A stretch of DNA of 21,355 bases. Source: CAWKZT01 sp963854565. Lineage in GTDB: Bacteria > Actinomycetota > Acidimicrobiia > Acidimicrobiales > JAHEJN01. Position 1 is the first letter of the stretch. Every line of letters starts with the position of its first letter. The position numbers were made by a program, and so were the translations under genes. This document shows, one piece after another, positions 7,123-14,755 of the stretch. The DNA is taken from contig CAWKZT010000017.1 in the NCBI GenBank assembly GCA_963854565.1, positions 1 to 21,355 on the forward strand. The letters are read 5' to 3'. The notes beneath the pieces were generated by a model, which was given only the letters and a program-made list of their open reading frames with translations, had not been told where the DNA came from and ran no database searches.

Positions 7123-8992
7123 CACCGCCGCTCCTGTACCTGAGGTACGCCAACTCGACACGCTTGTGGTCCGATTCGCCGGTGACTCCGGCGACGGCAT
7201 GCAACTTACTGGTGATCGTTTTACCAGTGCTAGCGCGTCGTTTGGTAACGACATCGCGACCTTGCCGGAGTACCCCGCTGAGATCCGCGCGCCGCAAGGC
7301 ACCCTTGGTGGCGTCTCGGCCTTTCAGCTTCAGATTGCTGATCACAGCATCACCACGCCGGGTGATGCGCCCAACATCCTCATTGCGATGAATCCTGCGG
7401 CGCTCAAGAAGGAACTTAACCGTCTTGAACCCGGCGGAACCATCATCGTCAACGAGGATGCTTTTGACGAACGCAACCTCAAGAAGGCGGGCTATCTCGA
7501 GAATCCGCTGAACGACAATTCGCTAGATGGGTACAGCTTGTTTGCTGTTCCTATGACCACCATCACGAAGGAAGTCTGTAAGGACACCGGCGTGAAGCCC
7601 CGTATCGCCGAACGGTCTAAGAACTTTTTTGCTCTTGGTTTGGTCTCATGGTTGTATAACCGCGAAACCAAGGGAACCATCGAGTGGATTGAGAACAAGT
7701 TCAAGAAGCTGCCCGAGGTTGTTGCAGCCAACAAGGCGGCGTTCAACGCTGGGCACGCCTTTGGTGAAACTGCCGAACTGTGGGATATCACCTACGAGGT
7801 GCGTCCGGCGAAGTTGGATCCGGGTGTCTACACGAGCGTCACTGGCAACCTCGCCACGGCGTGGGGCATGGTCGCCGCCGGCCAACTCGCAAAGCTCCCT
7901 ATTTTTCTGGGTTCCTATCCCATCACTCCTGCCACCGATATTTTGCATGAGGTTGCCAAGCACAAGAATTTCGGGGCGCGTACCTTCCAGGCTGAAGACG
8001 AGATTGCGGGTGTCGGAGCTGCCCTGGGCGCCGCCTATGGCGGCTCGCTCGCCTTTACGACTACGAGTGGTCCTGGTGTGGCATTGAAGGGCGAGACCAT
8101 TGGTCTGGCCATGATTCTCGAATTGCCGTTGGTTATTGTCGATGTCCAACGTGGCGGCCCGTCAACGGGCTTGCCTACCAAAACCGAACAAAGTGATTTG
8201 ATGATGGCCATGTACGGTCGCCATGGCGAGTCACCGTTGCCGGTGGTGGCTGCCTACACGGCTTCGCAGTGCTTCCACGCGGTGATCGAGGCATCACGCA
8301 TTGCGCTCAAGTACCGCACACCTGTGATGTTGTTGACCGATGGCTACCTCGCCAATGGTTCAGAACCATGGCTCATTCCCGACACGGCGACCCTCCCCGA
8401 CATCAGCGTCGACTTCGCCACCGAGCCCAATGCGCAGGACAGCGAAGGTAACCCCGCCTTCCACTCCTACAAGCGTGACGAGAACTTGGCTCGCCCCTGG
8501 GCTATTCCCGGGACACCGGGTCTTGAGCACCGTGTTGGTGGTCTCGAAAAAGATGTGACGGGCGAGATTAGTTACGATCCGCAGAACCATCAGGACATGA
8601 CCGATGTCCGTGCCGCCAAGGTGGCCGGCATCGCCAATGACATCCCGCCCACCATGGTGTCCGGCGACATTGGCGAATCCGATGTACTGGTATTGGGTTG
8701 GGGTTCCACCTGGGGCTCAATTGAGAGCGGCATGAAGCGCGCTCGCGCCGAAGGTAAGAAGGTGGCGCACGCTCACCTCACGCACATCAATCCGTTCCCG
8801 TCTGATCTTGGGGCTATTTTGACCAAGGCCAAGAAGATAATCGTTCCCGAACTAAATATGGGGCAGCTTTCCAAGCTGGTCCGTGCGGAGTACCTGGTGG
8901 ACGCCAAAGCAGTTGGCAAGGTGATGGGGCAACCCTTTACCGCCGCCGAAATTCATGATGCCATAAACGCGGCGCTTGCAGGAGACTCATAA
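7115..8992 (+). CDS. korA: 2-oxoacid:ferredoxin oxidoreductase, alpha subunit with fused gamma domain
   Basis: With KorB it oxidatively decarboxylates a 2-oxoacid, most likely 2-oxoglutarate, to the acyl-CoA with ferredoxin as acceptor. The 625-residue protein has an N-terminal gamma domain (about 15-200, with FAGDSGDGMQLTGDRF and PQGTLGG). The alpha pyrimidine-binding domain follows, with YPITP (268-272) and GGPSTGLPTKTEQSD (347-361), and the C-terminal domain II runs from about 535 (GWGSTWGSIESG). This gamma-alpha fusion is the usual form in actinobacterial KorA. ATG 7115 is supported by AAAGGGG 4 bases upstream. Its stop overlaps korB by one base (TAATG). Whether 2-oxoglutarate is preferred over pyruvate is judged from overall family resemblance. 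Confidence 0.93.
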   Translation: MTDTAAPVPEVRQLDTLVVRFAGDSGDGMQLTGDRFTSASASFGNDIATLPEYPAEIRAPQGTLGGVSAFQLQIADHSITTPGDAPNILIAMNPAALKKELNRLEPGGTIIVNEDAFDERNLKKAGYLENPLNDNSLDGYSLFAVPMTTITKEVCKDTGVKPRIAERSKNFFALGLVSWLYNRETKGTIEWIENKFKKLPEVVAANKAAFNAGHAFGETAELWDITYEVRPAKLDPGVYTSVTGNLATAWGMVAAGQLAKLPIFLGSYPITPATDILHEVAKHKNFGARTFQAEDEIAGVGAALGAAYGGSLAFTTTSGPGVALKGETIGLAMILELPLVIVDVQRGGPSTGLPTKTEQSDLMMAMYGRHGESPLPVVAAYTASQCFHAVIEASRIALKYRTPVMLLTDGYLANGSEPWLIPDTATLPDISVDFATEPNAQDSEGNPAFHSYKRDENLARPWAIPGTPGLEHRVGGLEKDVTGEISYDPQNHQDMTDVRAAKVAGIANDIPPTMVSGDIGESDVLVLGWGSTWGSIESGMKRARAEGKKVAHAHLTHINPFPSDLGAILTKAKKIIVPELNMGQLSKLVRAEYLVDAKAVGKVMGQPFTAAEIHDAINAALAGDS

Positions 8993-10011
8993 TGACCGAT
9001 GTAGCTGTTCCCGAAACCACCAAGGCCGATTGGACCAGCCCGGAGGAGCCTCGTTGGTGTCCTGGGTGTGGTGATTACTCGATTCTGACTGCGATTCAGA
9101 TGATGATGCCCGATATGGGTATCAAGCGCGAGGACACGGTATTTGTGTCCGGAATCGGCTGTGCAGCGCGCTTCCCTTTCTACATGAACACCTATGGCCT
9201 GCACAGCATCCACGGTCGTTCGCCGGCTATTGCTACCGGGTTAGCAGTCGCCCGACCAGACCTCAACATCTTTGTTGTTGGCGGCGACGGTGACATGTTG
9301 TCCATTGGCGGTAATCACCTCATTCACGCCTTGCGCCGGAACGCCAATATCACGATCTTGTTATTCAACAATCAGATTTACGGGCTTACTAAAGGACAGT
9401 ATTCGCCCACGTCCGAGGTTGGCAAAATCACCAAGACTTCACCATTTGGATCGTTGGACGAACCATTTAATCCCGTGTCCTTGGCGTTGGGCGCCGAGAC
9501 CTCGTTTGTGGCTCGTACCCACGATATGGATCGCAAGCATATGCAATCGGTAATCCGCAAGGCCCACGAACACAAGGGCGCGGGTCTGGTGGAAATTTTC
9601 CAGAATTGCAACATCTTCAACGATGGAGCATTTGCGGCCATTACGAAGAAGGCAAATCGAGAGGACATGCTGATCGACCTCGTTCACGGCGAACAAATTC
9701 GTTTCGGCGTAGACAAGGCCCGCGGTGTGTTGATTAACTCTTCAGGCTCCGCTGAGATTGTCGACGTCACGGCTGACAATCAGTCTTCGCTTATGGTGCA
9801 CGACGAGCATGCCTATGACCCAGCGCTTGCTTTCGCTCTTTCTCGTTTGTCGAGCGGCCCCTATGAGCCCACACCTGTCGGTGTGTTCCGCTCGGTGGAA
9901 CGCCCGGAGTACGCCGAGGAAACGGCCAAGCAGCTCGCCCACGCCCAAGAGACCAAAGGCGCGGGCGATTTGGACTCGTTGCTGCATTCGATGCCGACCT
10001 GGACTATCTAG
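8992..10011 (+). CDS. korB: 2-oxoacid:ferredoxin oxidoreductase, beta (TPP/FeS) subunit
   Basis: The 339-residue catalytic partner of KorA. It binds thiamine diphosphate through GDGD (98-101) and NNQIYG (126-131), followed by the signature GLTKGQYSPTS. Four cysteines fit the [4Fe-4S] cluster ligands of the family: Cys23 and Cys26 (WCPGCGDY), Cys57 (GIGCAAR) and Cys206 (FQNCNIFND). No ferredoxin gene is nearby. The ATG overlaps the korA stop by one base, so equimolar coupled translation is expected. Confidence 0.95.
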   Translation: MTDVAVPETTKADWTSPEEPRWCPGCGDYSILTAIQMMMPDMGIKREDTVFVSGIGCAARFPFYMNTYGLHSIHGRSPAIATGLAVARPDLNIFVVGGDGDMLSIGGNHLIHALRRNANITILLFNNQIYGLTKGQYSPTSEVGKITKTSPFGSLDEPFNPVSLALGAETSFVARTHDMDRKHMQSVIRKAHEHKGAGLVEIFQNCNIFNDGAFAAITKKANREDMLIDLVHGEQIRFGVDKARGVLINSSGSAEIVDVTADNQSSLMVHDEHAYDPALAFALSRLSSGPYEPTPVGVFRSVERPEYAEETAKQLAHAQETKGAGDLDSLLHSMPTWTI

Positions 10012-10026
10012 CACTCGAGGTCGAGC

Positions 10027-10767
10027 ATGGCTTGGGTCCTCGATTTAGACGGCGTTATTTGGACCGGTAACACGCCAATCGAAGGTGCGGCGGCTGCAGT
10101 GGCCGAACTGCAACGCAGGGACGACGTTGTCTTTGTGACCAACATGTCTCGGTTGGTTATTGCTGACCAGGAGGCGAAGTTAGCGGACCACGGCATCGAA
10201 GCATGTGGACAGGTGATTTCTTCTGCCACCGCTGCCGGTCGCCTCGTAGAACCGGGGGAGCGAGTGTTTGTCTGTGGTGGTCCCGGTGTCCGCGAGTCGG
10301 TCGAAAACCGTGGAGCGACGGTCATCGATGATCCCCGTGCTGCCATCGATGCGTGCATAGTCGGGTTTGACCCCGAATTTGACTTTGAGTGGATGAAGAA
10401 TGCGACGACCGCTATTTTGCACGGCGCGAGATTCATCGGCACGAACCATGACCCTACATACCCAACCGAAGAGGGTCTTTGGCCGGGAGCTGGAGCCATT
10501 ATTGAATCGGTGGCGACAGCGACGGCGCAGCGACCTATATATGCAGGTAAACCGCACAAAGCTGTGGTTGACGAGGTGCGTGATCGGGTGGGGAATTCTG
10601 GAGTCGTTGTTGGCGATCGGCCCGATACCGACGGCGCTTTCGCCCGCGCTCTGGGTTTCGATTTCGCCTTAGTTCTTAGTGGCGTCGCTAACGCGGAAGA
10701 CCTACACGATCCTGTGCCCGATTCAATTTCGACTACGTTGGCTGCTCTAGTTGCTGACCTAAGGTAG
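10027..10767 (+). CDS. HAD-IIA family phosphatase (NagD-like)
   Basis: A 246-residue HAD hydrolase of subfamily IIA. Motif I is DLDGVIW (nucleophile Asp6, acid/base Asp8), motif II is Thr38 in VTNMS, motif III is Lys175 in AGKPHK, and motif IV is GDRPDTD (196-202). The cap has the C2a features of NagD and phosphoglycolate-phosphatase-like enzymes. Its place between the TPR gene and tlyA corresponds to Rv1692 of M. tuberculosis, reported as a glycerol-3-phosphate phosphatase; transferring that activity is inference. It starts 15 bases after korB with a CGAGG at 10016-10020. Its TAG stop is part of the -10 element of the next gene. Confidence 0.88.
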   Translation: MAWVLDLDGVIWTGNTPIEGAAAAVAELQRRDDVVFVTNMSRLVIADQEAKLADHGIEACGQVISSATAAGRLVEPGERVFVCGGPGVRESVENRGATVIDDPRAAIDACIVGFDPEFDFEWMKNATTAILHGARFIGTNHDPTYPTEEGLWPGAGAIIESVATATAQRPIYAGKPHKAVVDEVRDRVGNSGVVVGDRPDTDGAFARALGFDFALVLSGVANAEDLHDPVPDSISTTLAALVADLR

Positions 10768-10770
10768 GCT
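10765..10770 (+). promoter_or_regulatory. TAGGCT -10 element, leaderless Lys-rich gene
   Basis: TAGGCT ends 6 bases before the ATG at 10777 and includes the stop codon of the preceding gene. No Shine-Dalgarno sequence precedes the ATG. The spacing equals that at 1542 and 12269. Confidence 0.5.
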
Positions 10771-10776
10771 TTTGGT

Positions 10777-11421
10777 ATGAACCCGAATGCAACAGCACGT
10801 GCAGCACGTAAGGCCGGCGAGACTTTTGTTATTGAAACTCGCGATAATTTGAGCTCTCTGCTCCGTCAACTACGACGAGCAGGAGCTACCACGTTCGAAG
10901 AAATTAGCGATGAACTTGCTGGTTTGCTGGCCGACGCCAAAGACGAGGGCGAGAAGATTATCTCTCGTCTCCAAGGCGCATCACGAGATGCTGTTAAGGA
11001 AGCGAAGGAACAAGCAACCATTCCGGCGGCCGAAAAGGCTGCTGCTAAGAAGGCTGCTGCTAAGAAGGCTCCTGCTAAGAAGGCCCCGGCTAAGAAGAAG
11101 GCTGCTGTCAAGAAGGCTCCTGCTAAGAAGGCTCCTGCTAAGAAGGCCCCGGCTAAGAAGGCTCCTGCTAAGAAGGCTCCTGCTAAGAAGGCTCCTGCTA
11201 AGAAGGCTCCTGCTAAGAAGGCCCCGGCTAAGAAGAAGGCTGCTGTCAAGAAGGCTGCTGTCAAGAAGAAGGCTGCTGTCAAGAAGGCCCCGGCTAAGAA
11301 GGCTGCCGCTAAGAAGAAGGCTCCAGCTAAGAAGGCCCCTGCCAAGAAGGCTGCTGCTAAGAAGAAGGCTCCAGCTAAGAAGGCCCCTGCCAAGAAGGCT
11401 GCTGCTAAGAAGAAGGCTTGA
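10777..11421 (+). CDS. Small helical protein with long KKAPA (histone H1/HBHA-like) tail
   Basis: A 214-residue protein in two parts. Residues 1-80 are charged and probably helical or coiled-coil (DNLSSLLRQLRRAG, ISDELAGLLADAKDEGEKI). Residues 84-214 are almost only Lys, Ala, Pro and a few Val, in KKAPA and KKKAAV units. Such tails occur in bacterial histone H1-like proteins, in mycobacterial HupB, and in heparin-binding hemagglutinin HBHA, whose N-terminus is also coiled-coil. DNA or other polyanion binding is therefore likely. In M. tuberculosis a short hypothetical gene occupies the same place before tlyA (from memory); the long tail here may be a lineage-specific expansion. The gene ends in TGA in the same frame as tlyA. 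Confidence 0.85.
   Translation: MNPNATARAARKAGETFVIETRDNLSSLLRQLRRAGATTFEEISDELAGLLADAKDEGEKIISRLQGASRDAVKEAKEQATIPAAEKAAAKKAAAKKAPAKKAPAKKKAAVKKAPAKKAPAKKAPAKKAPAKKAPAKKAPAKKAPAKKAPAKKKAAVKKAAVKKKAAVKKAPAKKAAAKKKAPAKKAPAKKAAAKKKAPAKKAPAKKAAAKKKA
11038..11418 (+). repeat. Tandem 15-bp repeats coding the KKAPA tail
   Basis: Variants of the 15-mer GCTCCTGCTAAGAAG repeat in head-to-tail runs, longest at about 11116-11230, broken by AAG-rich KKKAAV units. Near its end a 48-bp unit occurs twice. Such tracts are prone to length change by slippage. All open frames on either strand through this tract other than the KKAPA frame are by-products of the repeat. Confidence 0.9.
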
Positions 11422-11424
11422 GCC

Positions 11425-12237
11425 ATCGCTGCGAGGCGTCGTCTCGATCTTGAGTTAGTTCGCCGGGGACTGGCTGTGTCGCGTGCTGAGGCACGAACAC
11501 TTATATCCGAAGGCGAAATTCGCGTCGACGGGGTAATTGTCGGTAAGCCGGCGCGCCAAGTACACCCGGGCCAGGCGATCGTCGTGGTCGGCAAACAGAA
11601 GTATGTAGGCCGTGGCGCCTACAAATTATTGGGTGCGCTTGACGGCTTTGCCTATGACCCGTCTGAAGACCGTTGTCTCGATGTTGGGGCATCCACCGGG
11701 GGCTTCACCGATGTTTTGTTGCAGGCTGGTGCCAGCCATGTTGTAGCCCTTGATGTTGGTCATGGTCAGCTACACGAACGGATCCGTGCCGACGAGAGGG
11801 TAACGGTCATAGAACATACGAATATGCGCCATGTCAAGGCGGGAGATCTGGGTGATCCATTTGATCTGGTGGTCGTAGACGCTTCGTTCATCTCGCTGCG
11901 GACCCTGATGCCGTCGATGTGCGAGCAACTGGGCGCCGATGGCATTTTGATGGCACTGATTAAGCCGCAGTTTGAGGTTGGTCGCAAGGCCGCTTCGCAA
12001 GGCAAAGGGGTTATTTCCGACGTTGAACTTTGGCGTACATCAATTGATGGAGTGATTGATGCTGCTGAAGCCGAAGGTTTACGTCTTGTCGCGTTGTTGG
12101 CTTCGCCTATTACCGGCGGCGATGGAAATGTCGAATACTTGGGAAAATTTGCGCGTATAGCCAGTTCAGAGCCGGTTATCAACCGGACGGGCGCAGTCAA
12201 CGTGGTGATTTCCGAGGCCACCCCAGAAGAACAGTAA
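11425..12237 (+). CDS. tlyA: TlyA family rRNA 2'-O-methyltransferase/hemolysin-like protein
   Basis: An S4 RNA-binding domain (about 1-62) plus an FtsJ-like SAM methyltransferase domain. In M. tuberculosis TlyA 2'-O-methylates 16S and 23S rRNA. SAM-binding LDVGASTGGFT is at 85-95; catalytic-region motifs are VVVDASFISL and ALIKPQFEVGR (Lys180). The first conventional start is GTG 11476, but the 17 preceding in-frame codons encode AARRRLDLELVRRGLAV, matching the conserved TlyA N-terminus that begins MARRARVDAELVRRGLA. No ATG, GTG or TTG lies between the previous TGA (11419) and 11476. I therefore place the start at ATC 11425, 8 bases after AGAAGG, giving 270 residues against about 268 for the M. 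tuberculosis protein. Family assignment is firm; the start is inference. Confidence 0.9.
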   Translation: MAARRRLDLELVRRGLAVSRAEARTLISEGEIRVDGVIVGKPARQVHPGQAIVVVGKQKYVGRGAYKLLGALDGFAYDPSEDRCLDVGASTGGFTDVLLQAGASHVVALDVGHGQLHERIRADERVTVIEHTNMRHVKAGDLGDPFDLVVVDASFISLRTLMPSMCEQLGADGILMALIKPQFEVGRKAASQGKGVISDVELWRTSIDGVIDAAEAEGLRLVALLASPITGGDGNVEYLGKFARIASSEPVINRTGAVNVVISEATPEEQ

Positions 12238-12268
12238 TGAAACGCCGCGCAGTGTCACACGTCTGAAT

Positions 12269-12274
12269 TACGCT
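12269..12274 (+). promoter_or_regulatory. TACGCT -10 element, leaderless nadK
   Basis: TACGCT ends 6 bases before the GTG at 12281 in the 43-base tlyA-nadK gap. There is no Shine-Dalgarno sequence before the GTG. This suggests a promoter for nadK-recN separate from that of tlyA. Confidence 0.5.
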
Positions 12275-12280
12275 GACTCC

Positions 12281-13120
12281 GTGGCTTGCATCGTACTTCT
12301 CATCCATCACACCCGCAGCGAGGCAGTGGCCGAAGCGCGTAACCTTGGTAGCTGGCTTGTTTCGGAAGGGCACACCGTGTTACTTCCTGCGGAGGATGCG
12401 GCCATCGCAGGTCTCGAAACCTTCGGTGCCGACGAGCAGGTAATTGCCGGATCAGCCGATCTGGCGGTAAGCCTGGGCGGCGACGGATCAATGCTGCGAG
12501 CGGTCACCATGGTGGCCGACGGTGGTGTCCCTGTCCTTGGGATCAACTTCGGGCAGTTGGGTTATCTCACGCAGGTAGATCCAGTCGGTTGTCGGAACGC
12601 AGTTGGGCGTTGGCTTACCGGAGATTTCATAATCGAAGAACGTATGCGAGTGTCTGTTGTGGGGCCAGACGGAACCGCGCACTGCGCGCTCAACGAGATA
12701 GTTTGCGAAAAGACCGAAGCCGGGCACACCGTACGTATTGCCGTGCAGTTTGATGGCGAGGCCTTTCATACCTACGAGACCGACGGGCTAATTGTGGCTA
12801 CTCCTACCGGTTCCACGGCCTACTCCTTGTCGGCGCGCGGCCCAATTGTTGATCCCACACATAGGGCTCTGGTATTTACGCCGGTAGCACCCCATACGCT
12901 TTTCGATCGCTCTTTGGTTCTCGCGCCGGGTACCCGGGTGCAGATGACAATTGAAGATCGCCCCGCGGCCCTATCGGTGGACGGTCAATTTGGTGGGCGT
13001 ATCGAACCAGGGCAATCAATCGAGTGTCGTGCGGCCGATGAACCTGCTCGGCTCGTGAGTTTCGGCGACCGTAACTTCCACCGCGTCATTAAATCGAAGT
13101 TCGATTTGAGCGAACGCTAA
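12281..13120 (+). CDS. nadK: NAD kinase
   Basis: A 279-residue ATP-NAD (or polyphosphate-NAD) kinase producing NADP+. The GGDG motif (66-69, SLGGDGSMLRA), the GINFGQLGYLT loop (87-97) and DGLIVATPTGSTAYSLSARG (168-187) are all intact. The conserved NE pair lies in ALNEIV near residue 138. It starts with GTG and its stop overlaps the recN ATG by one base (TAATG), the usual nadK-recN coupling of actinobacteria. Confidence 0.96.
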   Translation: MACIVLLIHHTRSEAVAEARNLGSWLVSEGHTVLLPAEDAAIAGLETFGADEQVIAGSADLAVSLGGDGSMLRAVTMVADGGVPVLGINFGQLGYLTQVDPVGCRNAVGRWLTGDFIIEERMRVSVVGPDGTAHCALNEIVCEKTEAGHTVRIAVQFDGEAFHTYETDGLIVATPTGSTAYSLSARGPIVDPTHRALVFTPVAPHTLFDRSLVLAPGTRVQMTIEDRPAALSVDGQFGGRIEPGQSIECRAADEPARLVSFGDRNFHRVIKSKFDLSER

Positions 13121-14700
13121 TGCTCGTCGAGCTTACGGTCACCGACCTCGGGCCCGTAGCGGGAATCACTTTGGTATTTGGTCCGGGGATGACCGCTATG
13201 ACCGGCGAGACCGGTGCCGGCAAGACCATTGTTACTGAGGCAATCAAACTGTTGTGCGGGGCTAAAGCCGACGCGGTGATGGTGCGGTCCGGAGCCAAGG
13301 AGGCTGTCGTCGAAGGTCGTTTTGTGACCGACAACGACGAACTCGTCGTGCGGCGTGTTGTGCCTGCTAGCGGACGGTCTCGTGGCTATCTTCAAGGGCA
13401 GATGGCCAGTACCGCCGAGTTGGCTGCGGTGGTCGGAGAACTGGTTGATATACACGGGCAGAACGGCCATCAATCGTTGGTTCGGCCGCAGGCTCAACGT
13501 TCGGCGCTTGATCAGTTTGGCAATGTTGACACCGCGTTGCTGCGCGATTTGCGCCGACAGTTAGCAGAACTTGATGCCCAGTTAACCGAGCTCGGCGGGG
13601 ACGAGCGGGCCCGAGCACGCGAGATCGAGTTAGTTCGTTACCAGTTCGACGAAATTGTGGCGGCCAGCATCATCGATGCTGACGAAGATAATCGGCTCCG
13701 CTCACGCGAAGACCTTTTGGCCGACGCCGGCGACTACCGCGATTCTGCGCGCGATGCGGGCATTCGACTCGGTGGCGATGAAGGAGCCGGTGACATCATC
13801 ACTCGGATCTTGCACCGACTTGAGAACGTGACCCCGTTTGCTCACCTCGTTAGCCGGCTGAAATCGCTCGAACTAGAGCTCACCGACGTGGCCGACGAGT
13901 TTGGTGGCCTAGCCGACTCGCTCGATGATGACCCCGAAGAGCTTGCCAAAGTGCAGCGTCGACGCACGCTGTTGTCTGAACTGCGCCGCAAATATGGGGC
14001 CACCCTCGGCGAAGTTATTGATTTCCGCGACGAGGCTGAAAAACGACTACATGAGCTCGAAACCCACGATGTTCGAGCAGCTGAGCTTGATATCTTGCGA
14101 GGTCAGTGCCAAGGGACGGTTCGGGCCGAAGAAGCTGTCATCGGGGCGGCCAGGCGGGCGGCTGCACCCAAACTGGCGAAGGCAATCGAGGCGCAGATAC
14201 ACGAGTTGGCCCTGCCCCATGCGGTGGTCCAAATACAGGTCGGCGAAGACGATCCGGGCGACGAGGTCAACATTTTGGTGGCGATGAACTCCGGAACGCC
14301 GCCTGCCCCTTTGGCCAAGGTCGCTTCGGGCGGAGAATTGGCACGAACTATGTTGGCCCTACAACTTGTGCTCAGCGAGGGACCGCCTTTGCTGATCTTT
14401 GATGAAGTCGACGCAGGGGTTGGTGGAGCGGCCGCATCAGCAGTCGGCGATGCACTTTCTAATCTTGGGAAACGGCATCAGGTATTGGTGGTGAGCCATT
14501 TGGCACAGGTGGCAGGCCGTGCCGATCGACACGTACTCATCTCCAAACGCGACGACGGATCTTCGGTAGTCACCGAGGCCCAAACACTCGAAGACGACGA
14601 CCGCGTGGCCGAAATCGCGCGTATGTTGGCCGGCGATGCAGAGAGCACGACAGCACAAGAACATGCCCGCGAAATTCTGACTGGGAACGAGAAATCTTGA
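13120..14700 (+). CDS. recN: DNA repair protein RecN
   Basis: An SMC-like ATPase acting in double-strand-break repair. The 526-residue protein carries Walker A GETGAGKT (29-36), the Q-loop region HGQNGHQSL near 110, a long helical/coiled middle (about 140-365), the ABC signature SGGELAR (403-409) and Walker B LLIFDEVD (424-431). The protein is slightly shorter than many RecN proteins (about 550-590), the loss falling in the coiled region. ATG 13120 overlaps the nadK stop; the N-terminus MLVELTVTDLGPV is typical. Confidence 0.95.
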   Translation: MLVELTVTDLGPVAGITLVFGPGMTAMTGETGAGKTIVTEAIKLLCGAKADAVMVRSGAKEAVVEGRFVTDNDELVVRRVVPASGRSRGYLQGQMASTAELAAVVGELVDIHGQNGHQSLVRPQAQRSALDQFGNVDTALLRDLRRQLAELDAQLTELGGDERARAREIELVRYQFDEIVAASIIDADEDNRLRSREDLLADAGDYRDSARDAGIRLGGDEGAGDIITRILHRLENVTPFAHLVSRLKSLELELTDVADEFGGLADSLDDDPEELAKVQRRRTLLSELRRKYGATLGEVIDFRDEAEKRLHELETHDVRAAELDILRGQCQGTVRAEEAVIGAARRAAAPKLAKAIEAQIHELALPHAVVQIQVGEDDPGDEVNILVAMNSGTPPAPLAKVASGGELARTMLALQLVLSEGPPLLIFDEVDAGVGGAAASAVGDALSNLGKRHQVLVVSHLAQVAGRADRHVLISKRDDGSSVVTEAQTLEDDDRVAEIARMLAGDAESTTAQEHAREILTGNEKS

Positions 14701-14741
14701 AATTGCTACCACATTGGGTCGCGCGATGCTCTAAAGCGCGT

Positions 14742-14747
14742 TACTGT
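14742..14747 (+). promoter_or_regulatory. TACTGT -10 element, leaderless pyrG
   Basis: TACTGT ends 8 bases before the GTG at 14756, with no Shine-Dalgarno sequence. Immediately upstream CGCGC (14720-14724) and GCGCG (14736-14740) form an inverted repeat with an 11-base loop, which could be an operator or a recN transcript end. Confidence 0.5.
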
Positions 14748-14755
14748 GATATTCC

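Noticed and set aside
10866..11594. Long minus-strand open frame coding AAFLAGAFLAG repeats that look like membrane helices
   Set aside because: It is the antisense of the KKAPA repeat; hydrophobicity follows from complementing Lys/Ala codons.
10777..12237. Annotating the Lys-rich gene and tlyA as one fused protein
   Set aside because: A clear TGA separates them; readthrough is kept only as a hypothesis in the findings.
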